Below are positions 1 through 8,027 of a stretch of DNA of 64,000 nt, one piece after another. The stretch is taken from positions 186,001 to 250,000 of the forward strand of contig CAMTUU010000004.1 in assembly GCA_947085045.1 (NCBI GenBank). The letters run 5' to 3'. This DNA comes from Pseudolysinimonas_A sp947085045. Lineage in GTDB: Bacteria > Actinomycetota > Actinomycetes > Actinomycetales > Microbacteriaceae. Every line of letters starts with the position of its first letter. The stretch's first letter is position 1. Position numbers and translations under genes: made by a program. Below the pieces are notes generated by a model. That model saw nothing but the letters and a program-made list of their open reading frames with translations. It searched no databases and had not been told where the DNA came from.

Positions 1-1
1 C

Positions 2-1228
2 CACGAGACCTCCCCGCCGCCGCGCTACACCGAGGCGAGCCTGGTGAAGACGCTCGAAGAGCTCGGGATCGGGCGTCCGTCGACGTTCGCCTCGATCATC
101 TCGACGATCATCGACCGCGGGTACGTGACCCCGCGCGGCACGGCGCTCGTGCCGAACTGGATCGCGTTCAGCGTCATCCGTCTGCTCGAGGACCACTTCG
201 CGGATCTGGTCGAGTACGACTTCACCGCCGAGATGGAGGAAGACCTCGACCGCATCGCCGACGGCGAGCAGGACCGGGTCGACTGGCTCACCGGCTTCTA
301 CTTCGGCAACGACAGCCACCGCGGCCTGCGCACCGTCGTCGACAACCTCGGCGAGATCGACGCGCGCGACATCAACTCGGTGAGGCTCGCGGGCGACATC
401 ACGCTGCGCATCGGCAAGTACGGCCCGTACCTCGAGACGCCCGATCCCGACTCGGCCGACGGCACGCCGCGTCGGGTGAACGTTCCGCCCGACCTCGCGC
501 CCGACGAGCTCACGCCCGCGAAGGCGCAGGAGCTCATCGAGGCGCCGATCGTCGGCGACCGCATCCTCGGCGTCGACCCGGAGTCCGGATACGAGATCGC
601 GGCGAAGGACGGCCGGTACGGTCCCTACGTCACCCAGGTCATCTCCGAGCCCGCGGCCGTCGCGCCGGCACCGGTCGCTGAAGGCGAGAAGCCCAAGCGC
701 GCGCCCAAGAAGCCCGCCGCGGTGAAGCCGAAGACGGCATCCCTCTTCAAAACGATGGATCCGGCCACGGTCGACCTCGAGACGGCCCTCAAGCTGCTCT
801 CGCTTCCGCGGGTGGTGGGACAGGATGCCGAGGGTGTCGACATCACGACCCAGAACGGCCGCTACGGCCCGTACCTGAAGAAGGGCACCGATTCGCGTTC
901 GCTCGAATCGGAGGATCAGATCTTCGACCTCACGCTCGAGAAGGCGCTCGAGATCCTCGCCTCTCCGAAGTACGGGGCCGCCCGCACGTCGAGCGCGCTC
1001 AAGGAGTTCGACGCCGATCCCGAGTCGGGCAAGCCGATCCGCATCCGCGACGGGCGGTTCGGCGCGTACGTGACCGACTCGATCACCAACGTCACCATCC
1101 CGCGCGGGGAGGACCCGATGGAGATCGACTTCGAGCGCGCCGTTCAGATGCTCGCCGACAAGCGCGCGAAGGGTCCGGTCGTGAAGAAGAAGCCCGCTCC
1201 CCGCCGCGCTCCCGCGAAGAAGAAGTAG
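2..1228 (+). CDS. topA: DNA topoisomerase I, C-terminal part (5' end outside window)
   Basis: This is the 3' part of the type IA topoisomerase that relaxes negative supercoils. The visible start carries PPPRYTEASLVKTLEELGIG, a stretch found downstream of the catalytic Tyr region. The C-terminal half holds four Topo_C repeat cores (GKYGPYLETP, GRYGPYVTQV, GRYGPYLKKG, GRFGAYVTDS), which help bind single-stranded DNA. It ends in a Lys/Arg/Pro/Ala tail (KKKPAPRRAPAKKK) typical of actinobacterial TopA. The frame is open from base 2, so the gene is cut by the window edge, not broken. holB follows after 44 bases, the usual actinobacterial neighbourhood (topA-tmk-holB). Confidence 0.97.
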   Translation, partial: HETSPPPRYTEASLVKTLEELGIGRPSTFASIISTIIDRGYVTPRGTALVPNWIAFSVIRLLEDHFADLVEYDFTAEMEEDLDRIADGEQDRVDWLTGFYFGNDSHRGLRTVVDNLGEIDARDINSVRLAGDITLRIGKYGPYLETPDPDSADGTPRRVNVPPDLAPDELTPAKAQELIEAPIVGDRILGVDPESGYEIAAKDGRYGPYVTQVISEPAAVAPAPVAEGEKPKRAPKKPAAVKPKTASLFKTMDPATVDLETALKLLSLPRVVGQDAEGVDITTQNGRYGPYLKKGTDSRSLESEDQIFDLTLEKALEILASPKYGAARTSSALKEFDADPESGKPIRIRDGRFGAYVTDSITNVTIPRGEDPMEIDFERAVQMLADKRAKGPVVKKKPAPRRAPAKKK

Positions 1229-1272
1229 CCGCACCGCAAGGTCGGCGTGTCGGCTCCGCCTACGCTGAGCAC

Positions 1273-2418
1273 ATGAGCTGGGACGACCTGTCGGGGCAAG
1301 CCGAGGCCGTCGCCACCCTCCGGGCCGCCGCGGCGGGCGACGGGCTGACGCACTCCTGGCTGCTCACCGGGCCGCCGGGGTCGGGTCGGTCGGTCCTCGC
1401 CTACGCCTTCGCCGCCGCTCTCATCGCGCGGCCCGGCGACGAGGAGGCGACGCAGGCCCAGGTCGAGGCGCGCACGCATCCCGATCTCGGCGTGCTCAGC
1501 ACCGAGGGCGTGACGATCCTGCGTAAAGACGTGAAGGACTTCGTCACCCAGAGCTACTTCTCGCCGTCGGTCGGCCGCTACCGCGTCATGGTGATCGAAG
1601 ACGCCGACCGCATGGCCGAGCTGTCGAGCAACGTGCTGCTGAAGGCGCTCGAGGAGCCGCCGCCGCGCACCATCTGGATCCTCTGCGCGCCGAGCGACGC
1701 CGACCTGCTGCCGACGGTCCGCTCCCGGGTGCGCACCGTGCGGCTGCGCGTGCCCGACGTCGACGAGGTCGCCGAGCTCATCGCGCGCCGTGACGGCATC
1801 AGCCTCCCCGACGCGACCCGGGCCGCCCGCGAGGCGCAGAGCCACATCGGGATGGCGCACCGCCTCGCGACGAACGCCGAGGCGCGCGCGCGGCGGGCCC
1901 GCACCCTCGAACTCGCGCTCGGCATCCGCAGTGTGTCGGGTGCCGTGCTCGCGGCCGCCGAGCTGCTCGACGTCGCCGGGGCCGACGCGAAGGCGATCAC
2001 CGAGGAGCGCGATGCCGAGGAGCGCGAGTCGGCCCTGCGGTCGCTCGGCGTCGCTCCGGGCGGCACCGTTCCGCCGGCGTTGCGCGCGCAGCTGAAGAGT
2101 CTCGAAGAGGATCAGAAGCGGCGGGCCACGCGGTCGCTGCGCGACGGGCTCGACCGCATCCTCGTCGATCTGCTGTCGCTGTACCGCGACGTCCTGCTGC
2201 TGCAGCTCGGGGTCGGCACCGATCTGGTGAACCTCGCGATCTACTCCGAGCTAGAGGTCGCCGCCCGCGCGTCGATGCCGGCCGCCACGCTCGCCACCCT
2301 CGACGCGATCGGCGAAGCGCGCACGCGCATCGAAGGCAACGTCGCCCCCGCCCTCGCCCTCGAGGCGGTGCTCATCACCGCGGTGCGCGACACCGCCCCG
2401 TCACATGAGGTTCTATGA
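1273..2418 (+). CDS. holB: DNA polymerase III subunit delta'
   Basis: The protein (381 aa) is the delta' clamp-loader subunit, an AAA+ protein that helps load the beta sliding clamp. It has a P-loop-like GPPGSGRS (about residues 33-40) in which the usual Lys is Arg, a Walker B-like VIEDADRM, and an SRC-like segment (PTVRSRVRTVRL) without Cys; a degenerate ATP site is normal for delta'. A TACGCT box ends 6 bases before the ATG, which predicts a leaderless transcript. The stop overlaps the next ATG by 4 bases (ATGA), so the downstream hydrolase is probably translationally coupled. Confidence 0.95.
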   Translation: MSWDDLSGQAEAVATLRAAAAGDGLTHSWLLTGPPGSGRSVLAYAFAAALIARPGDEEATQAQVEARTHPDLGVLSTEGVTILRKDVKDFVTQSYFSPSVGRYRVMVIEDADRMAELSSNVLLKALEEPPPRTIWILCAPSDADLLPTVRSRVRTVRLRVPDVDEVAELIARRDGISLPDATRAAREAQSHIGMAHRLATNAEARARRARTLELALGIRSVSGAVLAAAELLDVAGADAKAITEERDAEERESALRSLGVAPGGTVPPALRAQLKSLEEDQKRRATRSLRDGLDRILVDLLSLYRDVLLLQLGVGTDLVNLAIYSELEVAARASMPAATLATLDAIGEARTRIEGNVAPALALEAVLITAVRDTAPSHEVL

Positions 2419-3962
2419 AGCACGCGAACCGCTCGGCGCTCACCCTCGTCGGCGCGGTCGCCGTGACGACCCTGTTGACCGGATGCCTGCAGTGGTTCCT
2501 GCCGCCGACGGTGTCGAGCACGTCGCAGCCGACGGGTGAGGATGTCGCCGCCGATCTCGTGGAGTACTACTCGCAGGTGCTCACCTGGGAGTCGTGCGGC
2601 GGGGGCATGCAGTGCTCGACGGCGCGGGCTCCGATGGACTGGCAGAACCCGGCCGACGCCGAGATCGAACTCGCCCTCGTGCGGCAGCCGGCGACCGGCA
2701 CCCGGCTCGGGTCGCTGCTGGTCAACCCCGGCGGTCCGGGTGGTTCCGGGTACGACTTCGTCGCCGACAGTGTGGACTTCGCGACGAGCGAGCGGCTGCA
2801 GAGCAGCTACGACATCGTCGGCTTCGACCCTCGCGGCGTCGGGCGTTCGTCGGCGGTGTCCTGCTACGACGACCCGGCGTTCCTCGACGAGTTCAACTAC
2901 GGCGACGGCACGACCGATCAGGCGGGCCCGATTGGGTCGGACGCCTACCTCGCCGAACTCGCCGCGAACAATGCGGAGTTCGCGGCGGCGTGCCTGGAGT
3001 TCACCGGCCCGCTGCTGCAGTTCGTCGACACGGTGAGCGCCGCCCGCGACCTCGACCTGCTGCGCGCGGTGCTCGGTGACGAGAAGCTCAACTACCTCGG
3101 CTACTCCTACGGCACCTTCCTCGGCGCCACCTACGCCGACCTTTACCCGCAGAAGACCGGTCGCCTCGTGCTCGACGGCGCGGTCGACCCGTCGACGAGC
3201 GAGTACGAGGTCACCCAGACGCAGGCCGTCGGCTTCGAGAACGCCTTCCGCGCGTATCTCACCGATTGCCTCACCCGCGAGGCCTGCCCGTTCGACGGCA
3301 CCGTCGACGAGGCGATGAGCTACACGGGCGATCTGCTGCAGCAGCTCACCGAGTCGCCGATCCGGGGCGACGACGGCCGGCTGCTCTGGGGCAGCACGAT
3401 GTTCGTGGCGATCATCCTGCCGCTGTACAACCCGGAGAGCTGGCCCGCCCTCGACGTGCTGTTCGACGAGATCGAGTCAGGGCTGACCGGGCAGGCGTTC
3501 TATCTCGCCGACTACTACAACGGGCGCGATTCCGACGGTAGCTACCGTGACAACTCCACGGAGGCGTTCATCGCGATCAACTGCCTCGACTACGACGACC
3601 CAGTGTCCAACGACTCGATGCGCGCGGAGGCGGCGCAGCTCGCCGCGGCCGCGCCGATCTTCGGGCCGGTCATGTCGTACGGCGGCACGCTGTGCGCGTC
3701 GTGGCCGTTCCCGTCGACTCGGGAGCGCGTCGCGATCGACGCCGCGGGTTCGGCCGACATCCTCGTCGTCGGCACGACGAACGACCCGGCGACCCCTTAC
3801 GTCTGGGCGGTCGCGCTGGCCGGGCAGTTGCAGAACGGCACCCTCATCACCTACGAGGGCGAGGGCCACACCGCGTACCCGACGGGGAATGCGTGCGTGC
3901 AGGACGCCGTCGACTCCTTCTTCGTCGACGACGTGGTGCCGGCTGCCGACCCGATGTGCTGA
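2415..3962 (+). CDS. Secreted alpha/beta hydrolase lipoprotein, TAP (tripeptidyl aminopeptidase) type
   Basis: This 515 aa exported hydrolase is probably a peptidase that removes short N-terminal peptides. A lipoprotein signal precedes lipobox LLTGC (lipidated Cys24), so it should be membrane-anchored outside the cell. The oxyanion-region motif NPGGPGGSG and the nucleophile elbow GYSYG (Ser231) are present. The C-terminal TAP-like domain gives the acid (TTNDPATP) and the His (EGEGHTAY). Length and layout match the actinobacterial TAP family (SCO/Mtb CaeA-like proteins). The ATG overlaps the holB stop. The substrate is not readable from sequence. Confidence 0.9.
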   Translation: MKHANRSALTLVGAVAVTTLLTGCLQWFLPPTVSSTSQPTGEDVAADLVEYYSQVLTWESCGGGMQCSTARAPMDWQNPADAEIELALVRQPATGTRLGSLLVNPGGPGGSGYDFVADSVDFATSERLQSSYDIVGFDPRGVGRSSAVSCYDDPAFLDEFNYGDGTTDQAGPIGSDAYLAELAANNAEFAAACLEFTGPLLQFVDTVSAARDLDLLRAVLGDEKLNYLGYSYGTFLGATYADLYPQKTGRLVLDGAVDPSTSEYEVTQTQAVGFENAFRAYLTDCLTREACPFDGTVDEAMSYTGDLLQQLTESPIRGDDGRLLWGSTMFVAIILPLYNPESWPALDVLFDEIESGLTGQAFYLADYYNGRDSDGSYRDNSTEAFIAINCLDYDDPVSNDSMRAEAAQLAAAAPIFGPVMSYGGTLCASWPFPSTRERVAIDAAGSADILVVGTTNDPATPYVWAVALAGQLQNGTLITYEGEGHTAYPTGNACVQDAVDSFFVDDVVPAADPMC

Positions 3963-3966
3963 GGTC

Positions 3967-3994
3967 TGCAATGTTGCAGTGGGTGCAATAAACT
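3967..3994 (+). promoter_or_regulatory. TetR-gene promoter with TTGCA/TGCAA half-sites
   Basis: A TAAACT box (3989-3994) ends 6 bases before the TetR-gene ATG, giving a leaderless promoter. Three half-sites lie on it: TGCAA at 3967, TTGCA at 3974 and TGCAA at 3984. Two inverted arrangements are possible (TTGCA-N5-TGCAA across the -10 region, and TGCAA-TG-TTGCA upstream). TetR regulators commonly bind such inverted repeats to repress their own gene, so this is a likely autoregulatory operator. Confidence 0.5.
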
Positions 3995-4000
3995 GAGCGG

Positions 4001-4642
4001 ATGACGTCCCCCGACGAGCCCGGTCTGCGCGAGCGCAAGCGTGTCGCCACGCGACGCGCGATCCAGCGCGCGGCGCTGCAGGTCGTGCGCGACCGAGGGC
4101 TCGACGGCGCCACCGTCGACGAGATGGCGCGACTGGCCGACGTGTCGCCGCGCACGTTCTTCAACTACTTCCCGTCGAAGGAGGATGCGATCCTCGGCGA
4201 CGCGCCGACCCTCGAGGGCAATGCCGCCGTCGAGTGGTTCGTCGCCGATCGCGGTCCGCTTCTGCGCGGACTCGGCCGGGTGATCGTCGAAGGATCGGCC
4301 AGCCTGCTGAGCGACGTCGAACTCGTCGCCGAACGACGCGCTCTCAGCAGGCTCCATCCCGAACTCGGGGTGCGGCGCATGGCGAACGTGCATCGGTTCG
4401 AGCAGGAACTCACCGACCTGGCCGCCCGTCGGCTGCGGGGCGAGCATCCGCTGCTCTCCGACGAGGAGGTGCTCGACCGCGCCCGACTCGTCGCGCTCAC
4501 CGGGTTCGCCGTCATCCGGCACGCGTGGTTCGCCTGGCTCGACCACCCCGACGCCTCGCCGGGGCTGCCGGAACTGGTGGAGCGGTCGTTCGAGATGGGC
4601 GCGGAACTGGTCGCGTCGTCCCAGACCTCCCGCGTCGGCTAA
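4001..4642 (+). CDS. TetR/AcrR family transcriptional regulator
   Basis: This 213 aa protein is a dimeric DNA-binding repressor. Residues about 15-60 form the TetR helix-turn-helix, with the standard sequence around TVDEMARLADVSPRTFFNYF followed by PSKEDAIL. The rest is the variable ligand-binding domain and does not show which compound it senses. It is transcribed from its own leaderless promoter and not with the hydrolase before it, which ends 38 bases upstream. No efflux or enzyme gene sits directly next to it, so its target beyond itself is unknown. Confidence 0.92.
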   Translation: MTSPDEPGLRERKRVATRRAIQRAALQVVRDRGLDGATVDEMARLADVSPRTFFNYFPSKEDAILGDAPTLEGNAAVEWFVADRGPLLRGLGRVIVEGSASLLSDVELVAERRALSRLHPELGVRRMANVHRFEQELTDLAARRLRGEHPLLSDEEVLDRARLVALTGFAVIRHAWFAWLDHPDASPGLPELVERSFEMGAELVASSQTSRVG

Positions 4643-4674
4643 ACTTCTCGACGGTTCCCGGCTCGCCGGGCTCC

Positions 4675-4750
4675 GCCGCCCTAGCTCAGTCGGCAGAGCA
4701 TCTCACTCGTAATGAGAAGGTCAAGGGTTCGATTCCCTTGGGCGGCTCCA
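4675..4750 (+). tRNA. tRNA-Thr (anticodon CGU)
   Basis: A complete cloverleaf is visible. The acceptor stem GCCGCCC pairs with GGGCGGC without mismatch, the D-arm is GCTC/GAGC, the anticodon stem TCTCA/TGAGA encloses the loop CTCGTAA with anticodon CGT, and the T-arm is AAGGG/CCCTT around TTCGATT. The discriminator is T and CCA is encoded (4748-4750). It reads ACG codons. Confidence 0.97.
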
Positions 4751-4871
4751 TCCTCCTACCCCCCCCCGTCCAAGGGCTGGCGCGCCACCTCCGATCCACC
4801 CCGCGTCGTGGGGTCAGCAGCGACGCGCCCCCAGTTCGCGGGCAGAACGAGCCTTTTCGGGGGACACGGGG

Positions 4872-4901
4872 TTGTACCCGGTGCTTTCCGGGGCGTAGCG
4901 T
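4872..4901 (+). promoter_or_regulatory. Candidate promoter for the CAP-domain gene
   Basis: TTGTAC (4872-4877) and TAGCGT (4896-4901) are separated by 18 bases, close to a primary-sigma promoter. It lies in the 227-base gap between the tRNA and the CAP gene, which otherwise holds only G/C-rich sequence with a C homopolymer just after the tRNA. It would give a leader of about 70 bases. The same TAGCGT hexamer recurs ahead of the sigma-factor gene and both BMP genes. Confidence 0.4.
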
Positions 4902-4977
4902 CCCTCTCACGGCGGAGGTTGCGCCGCGACGCAATGGTCCGGGGGGGCCGCGTCGACGGGTCGGGGGGCCCGAAAGC

Positions 4978-5808
4978 ATGAAGCGTTCACTTTTTCTGGG
5001 GGCCGTCTTCACCACGGTGATGGTTCTGGTGCTGCCGTTCGTCGGCGGCGGCGGACCGTCGTTCCTGTCGCCGGCGAACGCCGCGCCTGCCGTCGCCGGC
5101 CCCGTCCTGCGCAGCTCGATCTTCGTCGACTCGTCCGCGCCCGCCCTCGGTGCCGCCGCCGCGGCGATCGACGTCGAGGTCTCGGCCAAGGCCCCACTCA
5201 CCGCCGACACCGAGCACCTGTCGCAGAAGCCGGTGCCGAAGCCCCTTCCGCCGGTCTCCGCCGCCGGTGCGGCGAGCGGCACGAACGAGCGTCGCGCGGC
5301 CCGTGCGGCCGCCGGGCTCTCCTGCCCGGGCAACCCCGGCGGGGGCACCAACGGCGCCCCGGGGCGCGTCTCCGGCGGGGGTGTGCAGGGCACGACCTCC
5401 GACGACCTCGCCTCCTTCGCGGCGACCTACAACTCGATCCGCGTCGCGAACTGCCTCGACCCGATCCCGATGGCGAACATCCGCTACGACTCCTGCATGG
5501 AGGACCGCCTCTTCTGGATGGCGGAGGACCCGAGTGAGGACCCGGCGAGCGCCTGGGGCCACGTCGGCTCGGTTCGTTCCGACGGCGTCCCGTCCTACGG
5601 CTGCGACGGCAACCTGGCGGGCGGCTCCGGCAACTCCGGGGCTACGGTCGCCCAGAAGTGGTGGAACTCGGCATCCCATCGGGCCTCGCTCTACCGCCCC
5701 GGCTCGGGCATCGGCGGGGCGTGCATCTACTTCGCGATGACCCACGGCGGGGTGCCGAACGAGCCCTACAGCTTCAGCCGCGCCGCAGCGCGTTGGGGTG
5801 GCTGCTAA
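4978..5808 (+). CDS. Secreted CAP-domain (SCP/PR-1-like) protein
   Basis: This 276 aa protein has an N-terminal signal peptide (MKRSLFLGAVFTT..., hydrophobic core, ANAA cleavage region near residue 38). An Ala/Pro/Gly-rich linker follows, then a C-terminal CAP-like domain from about residue 140 (TYNSIRVANCLDPI, WGHVGS, WWNSASHRASLYRP, GGACIYFAMTHGG). Bacterial CAP proteins of the YkwD type are secreted and act at the envelope, but their chemistry is mostly unknown. Several Cys residues (SYGCDGN, GGACIY, final WGGC) suggest disulfides. The ATG at 4978 was chosen because it begins the signal peptide; upstream in-frame sequence runs through the tRNA. Confidence 0.8.
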   Translation: MKRSLFLGAVFTTVMVLVLPFVGGGGPSFLSPANAAPAVAGPVLRSSIFVDSSAPALGAAAAAIDVEVSAKAPLTADTEHLSQKPVPKPLPPVSAAGAASGTNERRAARAAAGLSCPGNPGGGTNGAPGRVSGGGVQGTTSDDLASFAATYNSIRVANCLDPIPMANIRYDSCMEDRLFWMAEDPSEDPASAWGHVGSVRSDGVPSYGCDGNLAGGSGNSGATVAQKWWNSASHRASLYRPGSGIGGACIYFAMTHGGVPNEPYSFSRAAARWGGC

Positions 5809-5817
5809 GACCCCGTG

Positions 5818-5850
5818 GCGCCTCCGGCGCCGCTTCCGCTCCGGAGGCGC
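5818..5850. terminator. Hairpin between the CAP gene and dacB
   Basis: GCGCCTCCGG (5818-5827) is perfectly complementary to CCGGAGGCGC (5841-5850) around a 13-base loop, just after the CAP-gene stop. There is no T-run, so it is only a possible U-less terminator or an RNA 3'-end stabiliser. Confidence 0.4.
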
Positions 5851-5879
5851 GCCCGCCGGAACCGCTTATCATGGGGCAG

Positions 5880-7430
5880 GTGACCGACGAGCAGCCGACC
5901 TCGCGTCGGGCGGCCCGCGAAGCAGCGGGTTCCGCCTCGCGTCGGAAGCCGGCACGTCCGACCCCGCGCTCGGCCGAGGATGCCGCCGCAGCGGTCGACG
6001 GCGGGGCGCCGCGCCGGGGTGTCGCCGCGCTCGTGGCGAAGCATCCGGCCGCATGGCTGTTCGGGGCGATCGGCGTCGTGTTCCTGCTGATGGGCACGGG
6101 GGCGGTGTTCGCGGGCATCGCGGTCGGCTCGTCCGCCGCGGCCGTGCCCGAAACCACCGCGACCCCCGACCCGCCACGCGCCGTGCCCGACACCGAACTC
6201 GCCGCCAGCCGGCTGCGCACCTGCTCGGTCGCCGGGCCGGCATCCGATGGGCGCCTGATGGCATTGTCGGCCTACGTCGTGCGCGCCGACACCGGCGAGG
6301 TGCTCTTCGACCGCGCCGGCACCACTCCTGCCCGCACGGCGAGTGTGCTCAAGCTCCTCACCGCGGCGGCGGCGCTTTCCGTCATGGGGCCGCAGTTCCA
6401 GATCGCCACCTCCGTCTATCCCGGAAGTCAGGCGGGTTCGATCGTGCTCGTCGGCCGAGGCGATGCCACCCTCAGCGCCCTTCCCGGTGGTCAGCAGAGC
6501 GTCTACTCAGGCGCTCCCAAACTCGCCGACCTCGCGACGCAGGTGCTGGCCAACTACGACAACCCCGGCGTGCCGATCTCGACGATCGTTCTCGACGCCA
6601 GCTACTGGTCGGCGGCCGACAAGTGGGATCCGGCCTGGAACCGCTCCGAGCAGACCCGGGGCTACCACTCCGAGGTCACCGCGTTGCAGGTCGACGGCGA
6701 TCGCGCCGACCCCACGCGCCAGGACAGCCCCCGCAGCACCGACCCGATCGGGCGGGCCGGGCGGCTCTTCCTCGAGGCGCTCCGCGCCGCCGACACCGAC
6801 GACGAGGTCGCCGACGACGTCTCGATGTCGACGGGCTCCGCGGTCAACACCTCGACGGTTCTCGGCGAGGTCAAGTCGCAGCCCCTCTCGGTGATCATCG
6901 ACTACATGCTCGAGGTGAGCGACAACACGATGGCCGAGATGCTCGCCCGCATCACCTCGAAGCAGTCGGCCCTCAACGGGTCGGCGGCCTCGCTCCAGCA
7001 GGCCATCCCGAGCGCACTCTTCGCCGGCTACCAGATCCCGCAGACCGGCATCACGATCAAGGACGGTTCGGGCCTGAGCGAGTTCAACGCCGTGCCACCC
7101 TCGGTCGTCACGCAGTTGATGATGGCGGTGAACGCCGGCGCCCCGAACACCGACGTCATCCGCGCCGGGCTCCCCGTCGCGGGCCAGTCGGGAACGCTCG
7201 CCGGGCGCTTCACCGGCGACAACGCCGTGGCTCGCGGGCAGGTCTTCGCCAAGACCGGATGGATCGACACCGCGTACTCGCTCGGCGGCCTCGTGCAGAG
7301 CAACGACGGGACCATGTTGGCGTTCGCGTTCTACGCGATCGGCGAGGGCATCCAGAGCGACGCTCGAGCGGCATTGGATACCTTGACGACCACGGTCTTC
7401 GTCTGCGGCGACAATCTCTCCAACAACTGA
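5880..7430 (+). CDS. dacB: D-alanyl-D-alanine carboxypeptidase/endopeptidase (PBP4, peptidase S13)
   Basis: This 516 aa class C penicillin-binding protein trims peptidoglycan side chains outside the membrane. An Arg/Ala-rich cytoplasmic start is followed by one membrane anchor (AWLFGAIGVVFLLMGTG). All three catalytic motifs are present: SVLK (Ser155-Lys158), SDN (347-349) and KTG (from Lys458). The region between the first two motifs is long, as in the S13 family. I chose GTG 5880 because TATCAT (5867-5872) ends 7 bases before it, a leaderless arrangement; the ATG at 5871 lies inside that box. The Mtb homologue is also encoded near cell-division genes, but no such genes are adjacent here. Confidence 0.93.
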   Translation: MTDEQPTSRRAAREAAGSASRRKPARPTPRSAEDAAAAVDGGAPRRGVAALVAKHPAAWLFGAIGVVFLLMGTGAVFAGIAVGSSAAAVPETTATPDPPRAVPDTELAASRLRTCSVAGPASDGRLMALSAYVVRADTGEVLFDRAGTTPARTASVLKLLTAAAALSVMGPQFQIATSVYPGSQAGSIVLVGRGDATLSALPGGQQSVYSGAPKLADLATQVLANYDNPGVPISTIVLDASYWSAADKWDPAWNRSEQTRGYHSEVTALQVDGDRADPTRQDSPRSTDPIGRAGRLFLEALRAADTDDEVADDVSMSTGSAVNTSTVLGEVKSQPLSVIIDYMLEVSDNTMAEMLARITSKQSALNGSAASLQQAIPSALFAGYQIPQTGITIKDGSGLSEFNAVPPSVVTQLMMAVNAGAPNTDVIRAGLPVAGQSGTLAGRFTGDNAVARGQVFAKTGWIDTAYSLGGLVQSNDGTMLAFAFYAIGEGIQSDARAALDTLTTTVFVCGDNLSNN

Positions 7431-7451
7431 TCCCGACCCCGAAGGACACCC

Positions 7452-8027
7452 GTGCGCGCCCTCTTCGTCATCGACGTGCAGAACGACTTCACCGAAGGTG
7501 GTGCGCTCGGGGTCACCGGCGGTGCCGCGGTCGCCGAGGGCATCACCGACTACCTGCGGGCGAATCCCGACGCGTACGACCTGGTGATCGCCAGCCGTGA
7601 CTGGCACGACGGCGACACCGACAACGGCGGGCACTTCGCCGACGGCGAGCCGGACTTCGTCGGCACCTGGCCCCGGCACTGCGTCGCCGGTACTACGGGC
7701 GCCGACTACCACCCGGCGCTCGACACCTCGCTCATCGACGTGCACGTGAAGAAGGGGCAAGGCGTTCCGGCGTACTCGATCTTCGAGGGCACGACCGACG
7801 ACGGTGCGGAGCTCATCGACCTCCTCGACGACAGGGGCGTGGATGTCATCCACGTCGCCGGCATCGCGACCGACTACTGCGTGCTGGCTTCCGCCCGCGA
7901 CGCACTGGATGCGGGACGCGAGGTGGCCGTGTTGACCGACCTCATCGCCGGGGTCGCCGCGGAGTCGTCGAAGGCCGCCCTCGGCGAACTCGCCGCTGCC
8001 GGCGCCGAACTGCGGGCGACGCGCTGA
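7452..8027 (+). CDS. pncA: Nicotinamidase (isochorismatase-like amidohydrolase)
   Basis: This 191 aa cytoplasmic enzyme hydrolyses nicotinamide to nicotinate for NAD salvage and would also activate pyrazinamide. Catalytic residues fit the PncA triad: Asp8 (VIDVQNDF), Lys100/101 (VHVKKG) and Cys143 (IATDYCV). Metal ligands are likely Asp50 and His52 (SRDWHD) and His61. The length is typical. It starts with GTG 21 bases after dacB and its stop overlaps the next ATG by one base (TGATG), so it is coupled to the MMPL gene. Confidence 0.93.
   Translation: MRALFVIDVQNDFTEGGALGVTGGAAVAEGITDYLRANPDAYDLVIASRDWHDGDTDNGGHFADGEPDFVGTWPRHCVAGTTGADYHPALDTSLIDVHVKKGQGVPAYSIFEGTTDDGAELIDLLDDRGVDVIHVAGIATDYCVLASARDALDAGREVAVLTDLIAGVAAESSKAALGELAAAGAELRATR

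Noticed and set aside
4234..5808. A 524-codon open frame across the TetR gene, tRNA and CAP gene
   Set aside because: The first 248 codons are the TetR gene in another frame and then the tRNA; the signal peptide at 4978 marks the true start.
5658..5879. Extended N-terminus of dacB
   Set aside because: It overlaps the CAP gene in another frame; a -10 box and leaderless GTG at 5880 give a better start.
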